Shown here: positions 1-12,049 of the stretch, piece by piece | How positions within the stretch are numbered: position 1 is the stretch's first letter | How the letters are laid out: every line of letters starts with the position of its first letter | DNA from: Bigelowiella natans CCMP2755 | Taxonomy: Eukaryota > Cercozoa > Chlorarachniophyceae | Reading direction: 5' to 3' | Length of the DNA: 28,474 bases | Assembly: GCA_000320545.1 (NCBI GenBank) | Contig: ADNK01000393.1 | Coordinates: 1 to 28,474, forward strand | Notes under the pieces: model-generated | Database searches by the model: none | What the model was told of the DNA's origin: nothing | Seen by the model: the letters and a program-made list of their open reading frames with translations, nothing else | Translations under genes and position numbers: made by a program

Positions 1-21
1 CCCCCCCCCCCCCCTCCGCAG

Positions 22-1203
22 TTCTCAACGAAGCACAACGTCCACGTTACACTAGTCGTGCATCCTAGGAAGGTAATAACAGACAATTAACGCTAAACAT
101 GTGTATTTACACATAAAAATAGATAAATAAATATATACATATTTATATAAATATATTCCGATCGAGTATTTTCGCGTGCATTTATTCATCTATTTTCCCA
201 TACTGGTGTGCCGTCGTTCATGGCTATTGCCACTGCTACATCTGCTGCTGCCGCTCGTTCCTCCTCGCCAACTGATGATCTCCCCCTCCCCCCCCCCACA
301 GGAAATGGACAAGGCGGCTCTGGGCATCAGCAGCGTCTTCGGTTCGTCCCCTCTATCATTCCCCATCAGAGTGATGACTCGCTGATTATATCGTGATATC
401 ACACGCAGAGGATGATGCTAATGATACTAATGATGATGATGATGATGACGATGATGATGATGATGAGTATGATAGAGATAATAACTAATCCGTTGCTTCT
501 TCCTCTCCCTCCGCTTCCCCCCCCCCCCCCCCCATTAAAGGGACCGGCCAGGGTACCCCGGAGGGGGAAAAAGTGGGTATTCTGCAGCGTCCCGAGGCAC
601 TAGAGAAGAATAGCAAGTGAGTGTTGCATTTCAATTTGTCGCGTGCCCAATATCGGTTGTTTACCACACACAAAGGCAAATGTACCCACGCCCCCCCCAC
701 GCACGCATGCTTGCTTCGCCGTCCACGTGGTGTTTCCTCATTCTTTAACACTTAAAAACCAGCTTCAGACAGAGCGATGAGGTCGACTACCGTGTGCTCG
801 AGGTGAAGAAAAACAGGTGCTACGACTGCTTGCAATTTGGGAGAGAGGGGGGGGGAGAGGGTGGGGAGGGCTGGAATAGGATGAAAACGATAACTTACTG
901 CCATGGATCTTTCATTGCATGAGAACGCTCAGCATTCTGCTATCACTGCTACATCCATACACGCACGCACAAGTAGTACCAGATTTCGGTATCATCGTGA
1001 AATCAGAGCGGGTGGGAGGGGGGGGTTGGCATATCCGTTTGTTGCTGCTATTCACTCTCTTCTCTTCCCTTCTCTTCTCGTCGGTTCTCCCCCCCCCCCC
1101 CTTTCATTCATTCGTTGATTCCCCAGATTCGATGGAGAACTGGGCGCTGTTCCGTACAAATTCGAGCGTGATATTGTCACTATGGTGCGTTGAGAAAGAG
1201 GGA

Positions 1204-1243
<40 letters not shown>

Positions 1244-2108
1244 AAGAAGCTGCCAGCCCTATACGTGCAGTGAAAACAATAAGAAGCAGATGAAGAAGAA
1301 GAAGAATAATAATAATACAGGATTTAGAGTCCTTCAAAGACTAATAAGAAGTGATTTCCATCGGCCCTTTCGATGATATCTCTCTGCTGCGTGCTGTGGT
1401 GTCCTTCTCTGCCGCGCACATCGTCCTCATGATCATCAACCGGCACTGTGTTCCCTTCTTACGTATCATCCTCCTCCCTCCCTCCCTCACTCCTGCCTTT
1501 GTTCCCTCATCATCATCATCCTCCTCATCATCATTATCCTCATCACCGTTTCTCATGTTCTAATGTGCTTGAAGGTGGAGCTCGACGACCTCGAGAGAAT
1601 GAAGATAGGCTTGCTGCCTGTAGCCGAGGAGTTTCCAGACGCCACGCGGGAGGTGGCTCCTGATGCGTGGATGCTACGAGCTGATGATGACGACGACATC
1701 ATCGGCGACGGTTTGTTCGACGAGTGGGACCCCCCCTCCCCCCCCCCGGTCGACTCTCCGCCAGCACCTCCTGGGGGTGGGGGGCATGGTGCTGCTGGCG
1801 GCTGGGACTCGCCATCGTCAACGCCACCGTCGCCACCGAGCGATGGTGGAAAAGATGAAGAGGAAAATAGAAGCAGCACCACCCGGGCGCTGGCAGAGGC
1901 AATAGGTCAATCAGCAGCAGCAACGACAAGCAGCAGTGCGCCCCCACCCCCCACCATCCCTGATGATGACGACCCGGAGAGATGGTCGTTCATGGGGATT
2001 CGACGCGGAGAGGAGGGGGGCAGCGCGCAAGAGCCCGAGCGCAGTGGTGATGATGGTGATAACAACGATGCTGAAGTTGGCGACGGCAGCGACAAGAAGA
2101 GCAGCTGA
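22..2108 (+). CDS. Twinkle-type organellar replicative DNA helicase, 3' part (partial at left edge)
   Basis: Only the C-terminal end of a Twinkle (T7 gp4-like, RecA/DnaB-fold) helicase is present. Twinkle unwinds mitochondrial, and in some algae plastid, DNA. Exons joined in phase: 22-72, 302-341, 541-616, 769-816, 1127-1184, 1575-2108. The first encodes HNVHVTLVVHPRK, matching the family's late helicase strand. The second ends SSVFG, the third holds VGILQ, and exons 4-5 give VLEVKKNRFDGELGAVPYKF, the family signature just before the normal C-terminus. Exon 6 adds a tail of about 177 residues rich in Asp, Glu, Pro, Ser and Gly, with no recognised domain. Walker A and the primase/TOPRIM part must lie left of the window. 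Introns carry GAT, GA and poly-C repeats. Family assignment is firm; whether it acts in mitochondrion or plastid cannot be told without the N-terminus. Confidence 0.87.
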
Positions 2109-3282
2109 TAAAGCCATCACAACGACGCTGCTATCTCTCTCGATATTCGATCCGTTGACCTACTTCCCTGCCCGCGGCGCTGTGGAACGGAAAGAACACG
2201 TTGCATTACGAGCAGCTTGCTCACCACGGCGATTAGCTGCCGGCGATGGTGACAATGAAGATGGACGATGAGGGTTTACATGCAGCTTGTTCTTCTCGTG
2301 TTGATATCATGCGGGCATGCTATGTATATACCGTTGCCAGGCCGTAAGTTCTTCACGATGTACTTGGGAGGTTATCGCATGTGAGTGGCCACATGTAGTG
2401 GCAGATTGATGATTGTAGCAGCAGCATGACCAAAAATGCGAAAGAGCCAAGAAATAGCTGCTGCGCGCACACATTACATGTGCTAGCATCTGCGTTGCCA
2501 CACTTAGCATGCGAAGAACATACACAGAGAGGCAAATGTAAGCCATGCCATTTTGTTACATGCTGCTAGCATGTGCAGAGGCAAATTTAGATGTCAACAT
2601 GCAGCTCTATGGCTAGATAGCTGCTAGCACATGCTGCATGTACCAGCATAGCATGTGTGCGCATGCAGGCATGTGTGCTAGCAGGTACAACACAGTTAGA
2701 CGTACGATACAGCTACATCATTAGGATCGGATGACTATTCAAAAGATTGCATCACTTCATTACACATTCTTCTTGCAATTCGGCTCTAGTACGTACTAGC
2801 ACCGCTAGCTAGCTAGACCGTAAGTTGTTTTAATCGCATTGTGATGAAGGTTAATGGGAGCACGTCTAAACGTGCATATTATTTATGCTATGCTACCATG
2901 CCTGCAATGATAATAAACACCTACTAGCCTGCGCTACGCGGTACGCGCGCATAGTGTACTTTAGCAGTCCGTGCAACAATGCATGTAGTGGCAAAGCTCT
3001 ACATACATAATCTGCACGGGGCGCAAGCTTCTCATTCACTAATGTTGTCGGGTTGTGTATATTAGCTGCAATTATATATTATTCTTGCTTGTTATCGCTG
3101 AATTTAAGTAGTGCCGACTAGCTGCTCAGAGACGGTACATACAACATGATAATAAGGCAAGAGGAGTGGGTGTCGAGTGTTGCAATGAATGAATGATCGA
3201 TCGGTCGACGAATCCACAATTACCCAGCTTGTAGCCACTAGTAGCCAGAGAGAGCTCTTGTAGTAGTATTAGTAGCTGCTTC
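2109..3282. other. Convergent intergenic region, GCTAGC/CATGC-rich
   Basis: Tail-to-tail gap between the helicase and pyruvate dehydrogenase genes. No ORF here looks coding. From about 2280 to 2830 the words CATGC, GCATGC and GCTAGC recur many times, often as small palindromes, for example a 7-bp stem with a 3-base loop at 2558-2574. Both 3' UTRs and polyadenylation sites should lie here, but I could not place them. Confidence 0.6.
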
Positions 3283-4243
3283 CTACTGGCATGAAGTCAT
3301 CACCTTCTCCACCGCGTCGACAACCTACAAGGACAATCCCAGGGAAGGTAGGGTCAAGGACAATTTCCAAAGGCGCGAGTTCGCCTCATTCATTGATAAA
3401 AACCCGTCAAGGATTATTCATAATCATCACAATCCATCGCTCGTCGCCGTCTGCGTAGTGGCAACTACCATTACCTGCTCAGGCTGCACTATGGTTGCTG
3501 CTTCAAGCTCGAGGGCAAACGCTGTGGGCACATCCTGCAGAGCCCAAACAGCACGGAGGAAGGAGATGGGGAGGCAGGGGGGGGGGGGGAGGGAGGAGAG
3601 AAACCAGTCATTTCTTAGGTTAGACAACGAGAAAACGTTGCGAAAAGATGGAGAGACGCCGATGATAAATTTACTGTACTCCGCGCAGCAGCCATCTAAC
3701 GAGCGTATTACATGCACGCATGCACGCACGCACACCATTCCTAAGAAGAGCACACATGTGTGCGTCATCCCCTGCGACGACACCCTATGACGTTGTGGTC
3801 TAGCAAGTCGAAGAACCTCTTGTGAATCTCAGCGGAAAGAGAAGCCCCTGTAGGGGAAAAAAAGGGGGGGGGGGGGGGGGAGGGACGGAGGGAGGGAGGA
3901 GCGATTGGTGACAACCCATTCGTGATGTCGACTTATGTTTTAAGCGCAACCTCATCATCTTCGTCGTCATCACGATTGTCATTATCATTATCATCGTCGT
4001 CATCGTCACTATCATCATCATCATCATCATCATGCCAAAGTCCAGGCGTATTGTATTACCGATGCCCCCGGTCAGCATGCACTCCTCGACGATGATGGCC
4101 TGGAAAAAAAGGGAGGAGGAGAGAAGAAGAAGAAGAAGATGATGAGGGTGATGATGATGCGACGAAGGGTGGCCATGTCGGTGTCGTCATCTGGCACGTC
4201 GGGCATGTGTGAGTCTGTTTGTCTTACGATACTTTAATTATAT

Positions 4244-4278
<35 letters not shown>

Positions 4279-4394
4279 GCGTTTACACAAGGAGGGTGGT
4301 AGTCGTTGCTAGTAGCAATAGTTAGTAGTGCGATGGGGGGCAGGGATTACTGTCATCATGATCATGATCATCATCATCATCATCGCGACCTAGT

Positions 4395-4438
<44 letters not shown>

Positions 4439-4606
4439 TCTCTCTCACCTTGTTAGTCTTGCTGATGGAGTTCTTGATGGTGTGAAGATCGAAAGGCTTG
4501 AGGGATATCAGGTCAATTACCTGGTTTAATTTGCCACACACAAACACTCAGAAAACACACGCCAACACACGTTTCACATACAATATACTGCTTGCGTGTG
4601 TGTAAT

Positions 4607-4668
<62 letters not shown>

Positions 4669-5259
4669 GATAGATATATAAATCTTTAAAAATCCTGATT
4701 GATTCACTCACACCTCAGGGTCGTAGCCCTTTGCTTGAAGAGTCTTGACAGCTTCCATAACCTTCGCCGCAGATAAAAAACGAGGCGGGAGGAGAGGAGG
4801 AGAGGAGGAGGCGGGGGAGGAAGAAGTCGAATAAGCGCATACTCAAGAAGTAATCTGTAGCCGTCGCGCAATCTCCGCAGCAGCAGCAGCAGCAGCAGAA
4901 TAACAATAAGATCGTACCGTATATCTCATGCGTCCATAGGTGAGGATGGTAATGTCCTTGCCCTCCTTCACCATCTCGGCTTTCTCCAGGCTCTGCACCT
5001 CATCGGGACCTCCCACCTGCATAGGAACACATTCAGCAGCGACGCAACAGAAGAGGGGAGGGGGGGGAGGGATGTTCTCTCAGTCCATGTATGCATCGAT
5101 ACACAGGTATACATTACCCGACCAGCCACCCCCCCCCTCTCTCTTTTTCTCTCTCCCTAATATATAATATAAGTAGCATGTTACCTCGTCTTTGAGGTTA
5201 TAAAGGAGGACATGCTCGAAGAACACCACGGGGTTGTCGCTCCTGTAAGGACAAGCGGT

Positions 5260-5308
<49 letters not shown>

Positions 5309-5789
5309 AGAGGAAGGAAGAAAGTCAGTTATCTACTGCAGGTAGGATGATGATGCTGAACGACGAAGAGAGGCTTGTATGAGGAGGGGGGGGGGGGAGG
5401 GAGAAGAGGAAGAGGGAACCATCAAGGATCACATACATGCAACAAACGACGACGACGAATAATAAGATAATTACGTCACGCATGATGACAAGCATGATAC
5501 TGCTTATGAGCGATAACCCATGAAATACTCACCGGATGGCTGCTTTGAGGAGCGCCTTAGCGTTGCGCGGCGTACTGACCGCTACGAGCTGCACGCCAGG
5601 AATCGACTAGATACAGAGGTGATGATGATGATGATGATGATGATAATGATGGTGGTGGTGGTGATGATGACGGTGATAAAGAAGCCGAAACATACCTGGA
5701 AGTAGGACTCAAGACGCTGGGAGTGCTCTGCACCCTGAGGAGAGGAGAGGAGAGGAGAGGAGTAATCGCAAGAAGAGGCACAAATAAAT

Positions 5790-5825
<36 letters not shown>

Positions 5826-6160
5826 CATATTGAAAAGTACATCCGATACGACAGTGCATATTATACGATAGAAATACACCAGCACTTCTTCAAAGTGTTT
5901 CATCAAATGGATAAATAGAAAAAATAAATAAATAAAATAAGACACAGAAAGAGAATGGGACGCACCAGCTGCCTTCCGACACCTCCAGGACCTCGGATCA
6001 CCACAGGCACCTGCCAGCAGCATCAGCAGCAGCAGTCTTACGATTCAATGCATTGTGATGTCGCATATATTATAATAATAATGATGATGATAATAATGAT
6101 AATAATACAGCGCAAAAGACTATGCGTACATGGTGCGAATTGCGTTGGACATCTATAATA

Positions 6161-6204
<44 letters not shown>

Positions 6205-8263
6205 GGTGTGTGTTGTGTGTGGAGATTTGCTTAGGTACTAACCTTGTATTGACCCCCCGATGTGTAGTGAAGCATTCCTTTGCACAGTGGGCGGAAGATC
6301 AGTGACGATATTGTTAGGGAGCGGTGGGTAACAAAATAGACATATTTACCGCAGTTGTTGGAGATTTGATTGAAAGCGAGCAGGAGGAAACCCATGTTCA
6401 TTCCCTAAAGAGAGAGATGTATAGGTGTAGCAATCGTGCACCATATTGACGATGTTGAATGATGATGATGGATGATGATGGATGATGATGATGATGACGA
6501 TGACAATGATAGTAGTGGATACTAGCTCATATGACGACAACCTTTTATCTCACAACGCGCACCATATTATGTACATTAAAATGCAATCATTCGATGTCTT
6601 CGTTTCAGGCACCTCGACGATTGGCCTGAGACCGGTCATTGCCGCACCGATTGCCATTCCAGTGAAACTGACGAAACAGAGCTCAGCTTTAGAATCTCTA
6701 CTCAGCGCGCTCACGTGCGTTTTGTGCGTGCATATGAGGAGATACAGGCATACCCGTTTTCGCAAATCGGTGTGTCAAGAATACGCATTTCTCCGAATTT
6801 CTTGTACCTATGAGAGGGGGTGGGGGGAGGACAATGTTATCATCATAGGAAGGTGCGGCAGAACAAGCACCCAGCCACAACGGAGGGCGGTCAGTGGATA
6901 TGATTAGAAGATCATCCAAGCGCGCGCGCGTGTGTGCGCGTTTATGTTAGGGCATGCATAGGCGATGTTTCGATGTTATCGCGACTTACAAATCAGTGGT
7001 GACTTTGTAGGACCCTCCGTAGTGGCCGACATCCTCGCCTAAATTGAAGCAAAGAGAATAAATGCGACTATAAAACATGCCTGCTGTGCAAATCTTCAAC
7101 AAGTTCACTCCTCCTTCTCTTCTTTCACTACTTGCTCCTCTCGTACTGTATTGTGGTTGCTTACTATTTTGCGGCTACTACTACTACTTACTACCCATGA
7201 TCATGACGTTAGGGTCCCTCTCCATCTCCTCGTCGATGGCCTCTCGTAGCGACTGTGAGTAGTTGTATAATTATGCGTTAGGTTCTTCACTATACCAAAA
7301 CTAGATTCAGCACTCGAAGCAACAGATCTTTATCATTTACACGCGCTATTACTATAGGAGGGCAAGGAAAAACGTCAATGCAAGAGAGATAGAAGACGCG
7401 CTCATTCTCCTCACTCATATATCCTCTCAACGATCTCCACCTGCCACATGAATCTTGGCTCCGAAAAGTCCGTCTTCGCAGGTGCTTCGAGGAGCTCGGG
7501 AGCGACAGCATTGGGCGTGAGAATAGATGAAGATCGTTGTTGCTCCAGAAGAGGGGATCGCATGGCCTGGAGAGGGTTGTATCCTGTCTGCTGCAAGAAA
7601 GTTCGCATCGTCATCATTGGCTGCTTGGTTTGCTGGAGGGTTCTGCTGCTGGACGCTCCGAGGAGTCCGTCAGCTGATAAGCGAAGAGAAGAAGGGGAAG
7701 CAAATAGACAGGAAAAGAGGGGGGAGGAGGGGGGGGAGGAGAATTATGAAAAGAACGATTAACTCTTAAGGAGATACAATTCTCCGTTGTTGCTTTCATT
7801 CAACACCCATTCGCTGTGCAGATCCACCTATGGCCGAATTGACAGCGATACTACTCTAATATCCCACTATCATATATGGCAGTGGCTAATACGTGCCAAA
7901 ATAAATATCAGTTCATGTCTGAGAATTATTTCTCCTATTTTTTATTCAACATTTGGTAGTGGAACAAACTATTTCTGGACCCCAAGCCCTCACACAACAA
8001 TACAGAATCCCGTAATTTTGGTGTAGATACATAGTTCTTAAGATGATCCGCTACTCGAAGCATCAGTCGCCTTTATATGATTCGTTCGGAAGGAATGGGC
8101 GATTACCGCTTGGCATGAAGCCCATTGCAGCTCCTACGAGACCAACGCCGCATACAACCGCGCAGAGGGCCGCTCCCAACATCATGGGTCCAGAGACCCG
8201 TCGCTCATTACGTCGAACCGCTACCATGGGGCTATCTTCCAACAGGCTGCGCTGCATCTCCAT
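3283..8263 (-). CDS. pdhB: Pyruvate dehydrogenase E1 component subunit beta, plastid type
   Basis: Thiamine-diphosphate-dependent E1 beta subunit. With E1 alpha it decarboxylates pyruvate and acetylates E2 lipoyl groups, giving acetyl-CoA for plastid fatty-acid synthesis. Exons in gene order: 8263-8107, 7673-7441, 7252-7195, 7038-6990, 6807-6754, 6667-6613, 6404-6350, 6277-6243, 6010-5966, 5734-5696, 5606-5533, 5242-5185, 5016-4918, 4761-4714, 4520-4449, 4099-4060, 3847-3792, 3534-3475, 3324-3283. Phases close to 442 aa. Diagnostic motifs: GEDVGHYGGSYKV, FTGMAIGAAMTGLRPIVE, GMNMGFLLLAFNQISNNCG, RGPGGVGRQLGAEHSQR, FFEHVLLYNL, LTYGRMRYTV, SLKPFDLHT, EECMLTGGIG, and the end VVDAVEKVMTSCQ. The wording is of the plastid/cyanobacterial class, not the mitochondrial one. 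Exon 1 encodes a hydrophobic segment (GAALCAVVCGVGLVGAAMGF) and exon 2 a Ser/Arg-rich stretch, resembling a bipartite plastid leader. The core is certain; exons 1 and 17 are less so. Confidence 0.93.
4240..4440. repeat. (CA)n and (CT)n microsatellites in a pdhB intron
   Basis: Inside the 349-base pdhB intron 4100-4448: (CA)n at about 4243-4274, (CAT)n near 4368-4384, then (CT)n at about 4397-4445 next to the splice donor of the SLKPFDLHT exon (GTGAGAG on the minus strand). Confidence 0.8.
4608..4678. repeat. (CA)n-(TA)n compound microsatellite
   Basis: CA repeat at about 4610-4632 running into a TA repeat to about 4665 and a TAGA stretch, within a pdhB intron. Similar TA tracts occur in pdhB introns at about 5796-5821 and 6164-6192, and a GA tract at about 5262-5303. 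Confidence 0.8.
7674..8106 (-). other. First intron of pdhB (inferred)
   Basis: Inferred 433-base intron separating the signal-like exon from the presumed transit-peptide exon. The donor (GCG|GTAATC, minus strand) and acceptor (long pyrimidine run, then CTTATCAG) are both phase 1, so the leader reads through in frame. Small ORFs inside it look like shadows of the pyrimidine run. Confidence 0.55.
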
Positions 8264-8750
8264 GTGTAAGTCGGGGCTAAAAAGGGGGGTTGGAGGGGAA
8301 TGGGGTGCAGGAGAGGAACTTCCCGTTCTCAGACAGGTTCTGGGGATCATCGCGCTTTGATCGCAATAAAATAGCCTTCTTTTCACTTGGACGACATCCT
8401 TCGATTCCTCCAGCTTTTTCTGTACGAACGGCGATTCCGGCCTCCATCGAAAAGTACCTATTCTTAAATAGGAGTTTTCCTGCGACATTCGGATGGGTAT
8501 TGACGCAGTCATAAAATGCGTCCCGTTTTAAAAGGAGCACGTGGATTTTGTCCCGAGCCCCTGAGATGGTCACGTCGACAACGAGAAGATTACCGGGATT
8601 CTTGCCGGAATCCCGGTTTTTTGGATTGTCAGTGTAAATCTCTTGGTTCCCCTCTCATCACCGCCCGGAACGAATCCTTCTCTGGCACCGATCGCTTGCA
8701 GCCCGCTGTGCGCCTCCGACCGATGCCGGTGCGTGGTATCAGTTGAAAAT
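8264..8750. promoter_or_regulatory. Head-to-head promoter region of pdhB and phosphatase gene
   Basis: About 490 bases separate the two proposed start codons, which point away from each other, so both promoters and 5' UTRs should lie here. I see no canonical TATA box. The one clear structure is a strong inverted repeat at 8592-8617 followed by a T run. Boundaries depend on the start codons chosen at 8263 and 8751. Confidence 0.45.
8592..8622 (+). repeat. 10-bp inverted repeat with 6-base loop and T6 tail
   Basis: ACCGGGATTC at 8592-8601 pairs perfectly with GAATCCCGGT at 8608-8617, leaving a TTGCCG loop, and six Ts follow. In bacteria this would look like an intrinsic terminator. Here it lies in the divergent promoter gap of a nuclear genome, so a binding site or 5' UTR hairpin is more likely. 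Confidence 0.6.
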
Positions 8751-10545
8751 ATGTCGTGTTGTCCCCTCTCAGGCTGTGCAGAAGGCAAACGTCGTAGGGT
8801 CCCGATGATGGTGTGCGCGCGCGCGAATGAATTGCGTGAGCGGTCGGTGATATGTGTGAATCGATCATCCTGCTGTTTTTTCAGAAGTGGGTTGGGAAGC
8901 TAACCGTATGGCATGCTGTTGGAGCTCTGGGATTGATTCTGGTCACTCATTTGCATTTGTTTGATTCGATAGCTTCTTCCCCTTTTTTTGGGAGAATAAC
9001 AAAAAAGTGACTGAAGGAGCGCAGGTCTTCCCAGTAGTTTGGGGCCATGAAACGTTCACTACTATTTATTTATTTGACGAAATACGAACTACGGGATTGT
9101 GTGAAAAGCCAGATATGTGTGGCTACGACCAGAGCATCTTGGTTTTCACGTCACACACAAAAGAATATGAGCGGTTGATTTGATTTAAAGGTGATTGGCC
9201 ATACGACGTCAATATTGCCACAAAGATCTCCTGCAGTCATCCCTGCCGTGGACAGTTTGCGATTTATCAGGTAAGCATAGATATAGAAATGGTCTTTATT
9301 TTAGCGCTCTCAGTCACTTATTGATATCTGATCACGTTTGGCTTTCATTTGAACAGCATTGGCGACTTTGGCGTGACTGAATGCGGGCGCCGTGGAGAAG
9401 TAGTTCACAGAGATAGAGAAGGGGGGGGGGGGGGGAGGGGAAGGAATGGAAGACAACATTGCTTCATTGGGTCAACTTTAACATGCTATAATATTGTCTC
9501 TTTCTGCGGGGTTTTAGGAAAAATGTAAAGGAGCGACCCAAGCCAGAGTGGCAAGAAGCATGGATGACGTATCACATACGTTCAAACCACACTTCCTGCT
9601 GTCGTTGGGCGACAACTTCTACCCGAAGTAAGTAAGCAAGCGCATGAAGAGAGGGGGGTGCGTGAACAATATCTGTGCCTTTTTGGCGCCATCCAACGGT
9701 CACCAGCGCATCGGATGATCTCTTCGCACACTCGCATGCCGCACGGCCCTCGAGAGAAAATCATCGCTTGGTTTCATTGATACCTCTCGACGGTTAGAAA
9801 TGTGGTTGCGGATTTTCTATTTTTGTTTCTCCGGGCGATTGCTCTGTGTGGCCACTTAGGCATGATCCAAGATATGTGTTTATGTGCTCTATGTTTTTGC
9901 GGTGGGGGGGGATAGGGCACCTGATTTTGGCCAGTAGGTTGCTGATGTTGGTGTTGGTGCTGCTGCTGCTGTTTGCTTCTCCCCCTCCTCTTCCTCCTCT
10001 TCCTCAGTGGGGCCGAGAATCTCGACGATCTTCAGTTTGAAAACTCCTTTGAGCATGTCTACAATCTACCAGTTCTACGGGTGATCGATGATGAGAAAAC
10101 AACTAAACAGCAACAACTTTAACTACTACTACTACTACTACTACTACTACTGCCACTACCACCCACTTAGAAACAAATCCGCAATTTCCACCTCCACCGT
10201 ACCTACACCGCCCACCCTCTCTGTCTTACTGCTGTAAATGAAACAAACGATGGTGGTTACGCGGCTGGCGTCACACGACTGCACTGATATTGCGTTGTTG
10301 CTGTGTTTGACGATGATGACAAAAATACAAGATGCGCAAGTGGTGGGTTTCTCTAGGGGACCATGATCACTGTGGTAATAAACAACAACAGCAGCAGCTA
10401 GTAGCTGCATCACTACTGATGTTGGCCGACAATCCATTAGTGCAGAGAGAAATACCGAGACGATGCTCATACGCCTCCACATACGCACACCCCATCTCCT
10501 CCCCCTCCCCCCCCCCCCGGCGAAGAGGGGACCGACGATGGTTCG

Positions 10546-10586
<41 letters not shown>

Positions 10587-12008
10587 GTGTGTGTGTGCGT
10601 GTTTGCTGCGTTTCGACGAAAGAATAGATGTGTATATTTAACACCACCAACATCATCATCATCATCATCAACAACGTCAATAAGGAAACGTAAGCGCGGT
10701 GCTAGAGTACGGCAAGGGACGGAGGGGGAAATCTTGGGTTGAGGACAGTGCTCAGTCGCTGCCTCGCGACTACTTCCAACTACCGGGGCCTTACTACCAC
10801 CGCCAGTTTCGACTGAAAACAGGGCCAAGAGTGAGCATAATTACTACTACTACTACTAACCACTACTACTACAACCAAAACTACTAGTAGCAAACAAGCC
10901 AAGAGCAGCAGTGACGATGCTATACGCAGGGAAATCACCATAGGATTTCCTTTTCGTTGAGGGGGAACGGGGGGGGGGCTGGAAATTAAAACGAGAGGAT
11001 AGGGCGGAGAGGCAATAATATGTCACCACACTCTTCACGAATGTATAGAATCAAATGCTCGCACGCGCATACACGCACACACGCAGTGCACGAGTTTTTC
11101 CTGATTCCATGACATAAATGCGAAGGTTTCACCTGATTGTGGTCGACAGCGTAGCGTTAGAGGGGTACTAAACATCGTTCCCGCCCCCCCCCCCCCCCCA
11201 AACCTCCAGCTACCCCTCCCCCAACATCATTTCTGCTTAAAAGGCGTATCATATACTTCGATAGCTCTACTGTCCAAATGTTATATAAAATACATAAAGA
11301 GGGAGGCGAGGTGAGATTTTAATGCGCCTGCTTGCATGTATACTAGCCTGATGTAAATAATACTTATATGCATGTCTGTATGTTCGCAGATCGCTTGGCA
11401 GCAGCGGAGAAAGGCGTTTCAGCAAGAAGTTATCGGATGAGTATGCGGGTGCAGATGCATCGCGTCGTCATTGGTACTGCTGCCGCCCACGGCTTGCTGC
11501 TACTGCTATCTATCGCTCCTGCTTCATGTTACGGAGGGAACGTCTGTTTGGCAGTGATGAGGATGGGGTGTAGTAGTAGGTTCATAATGGTGGTAGTGGT
11601 GATGGTGAGGCCTGTTTCTACAAATTGTGAGTTTTGGTCGGGTGACCGTTTGGGAGAGTACACGCCATTTGGTTGTATGATGACGCGCGCGCGCGCGCGC
11701 ACACACACACACACATACGAAGAGAAAGTCCCCTTACATCTTCCTCTTGTCCGTCTTCGTGGGTGCTGTTCTCCAGGGCTTGGCTGGAGACGACATTGAT
11801 CAAGGTGAGCTCGGGAATGGCTCCGAGGATCATCATGGTGGTCGGGCACAGGCCTGTCTTCAGCTGCGCGCAACGATGTCGGAAGGAAATGGAGAGGAAG
11901 AAGAAGAAGAAGGAGAAGAAGAAGAGGGAGAGGAGAAGGATAGTGACGATTATGAATGACGACGACGCACCAACAACAAAAAGAAGAAAGTGCTCGATGA
12001 GAAAAAGG

Positions 12009-12049
<41 letters not shown>

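Noticed and set aside
412-751. Met-rich ORF from GAT repeats and its antisense partner
   Set aside because: Intronic trinucleotide repeat of the helicase gene; the real exon 541-616 uses another frame.
9357-9372. 16-base microexon encoding SIGDFG ending at GGC|GTGACT
   Set aside because: A longer exon ending at 9399 is equally in phase and avoids a microexon; not excluded.
10156-10828. Overlapping ORFs with Thr-His and Val-Cys runs
   Set aside because: Products of a GT/CA microsatellite inside a phosphatase intron.
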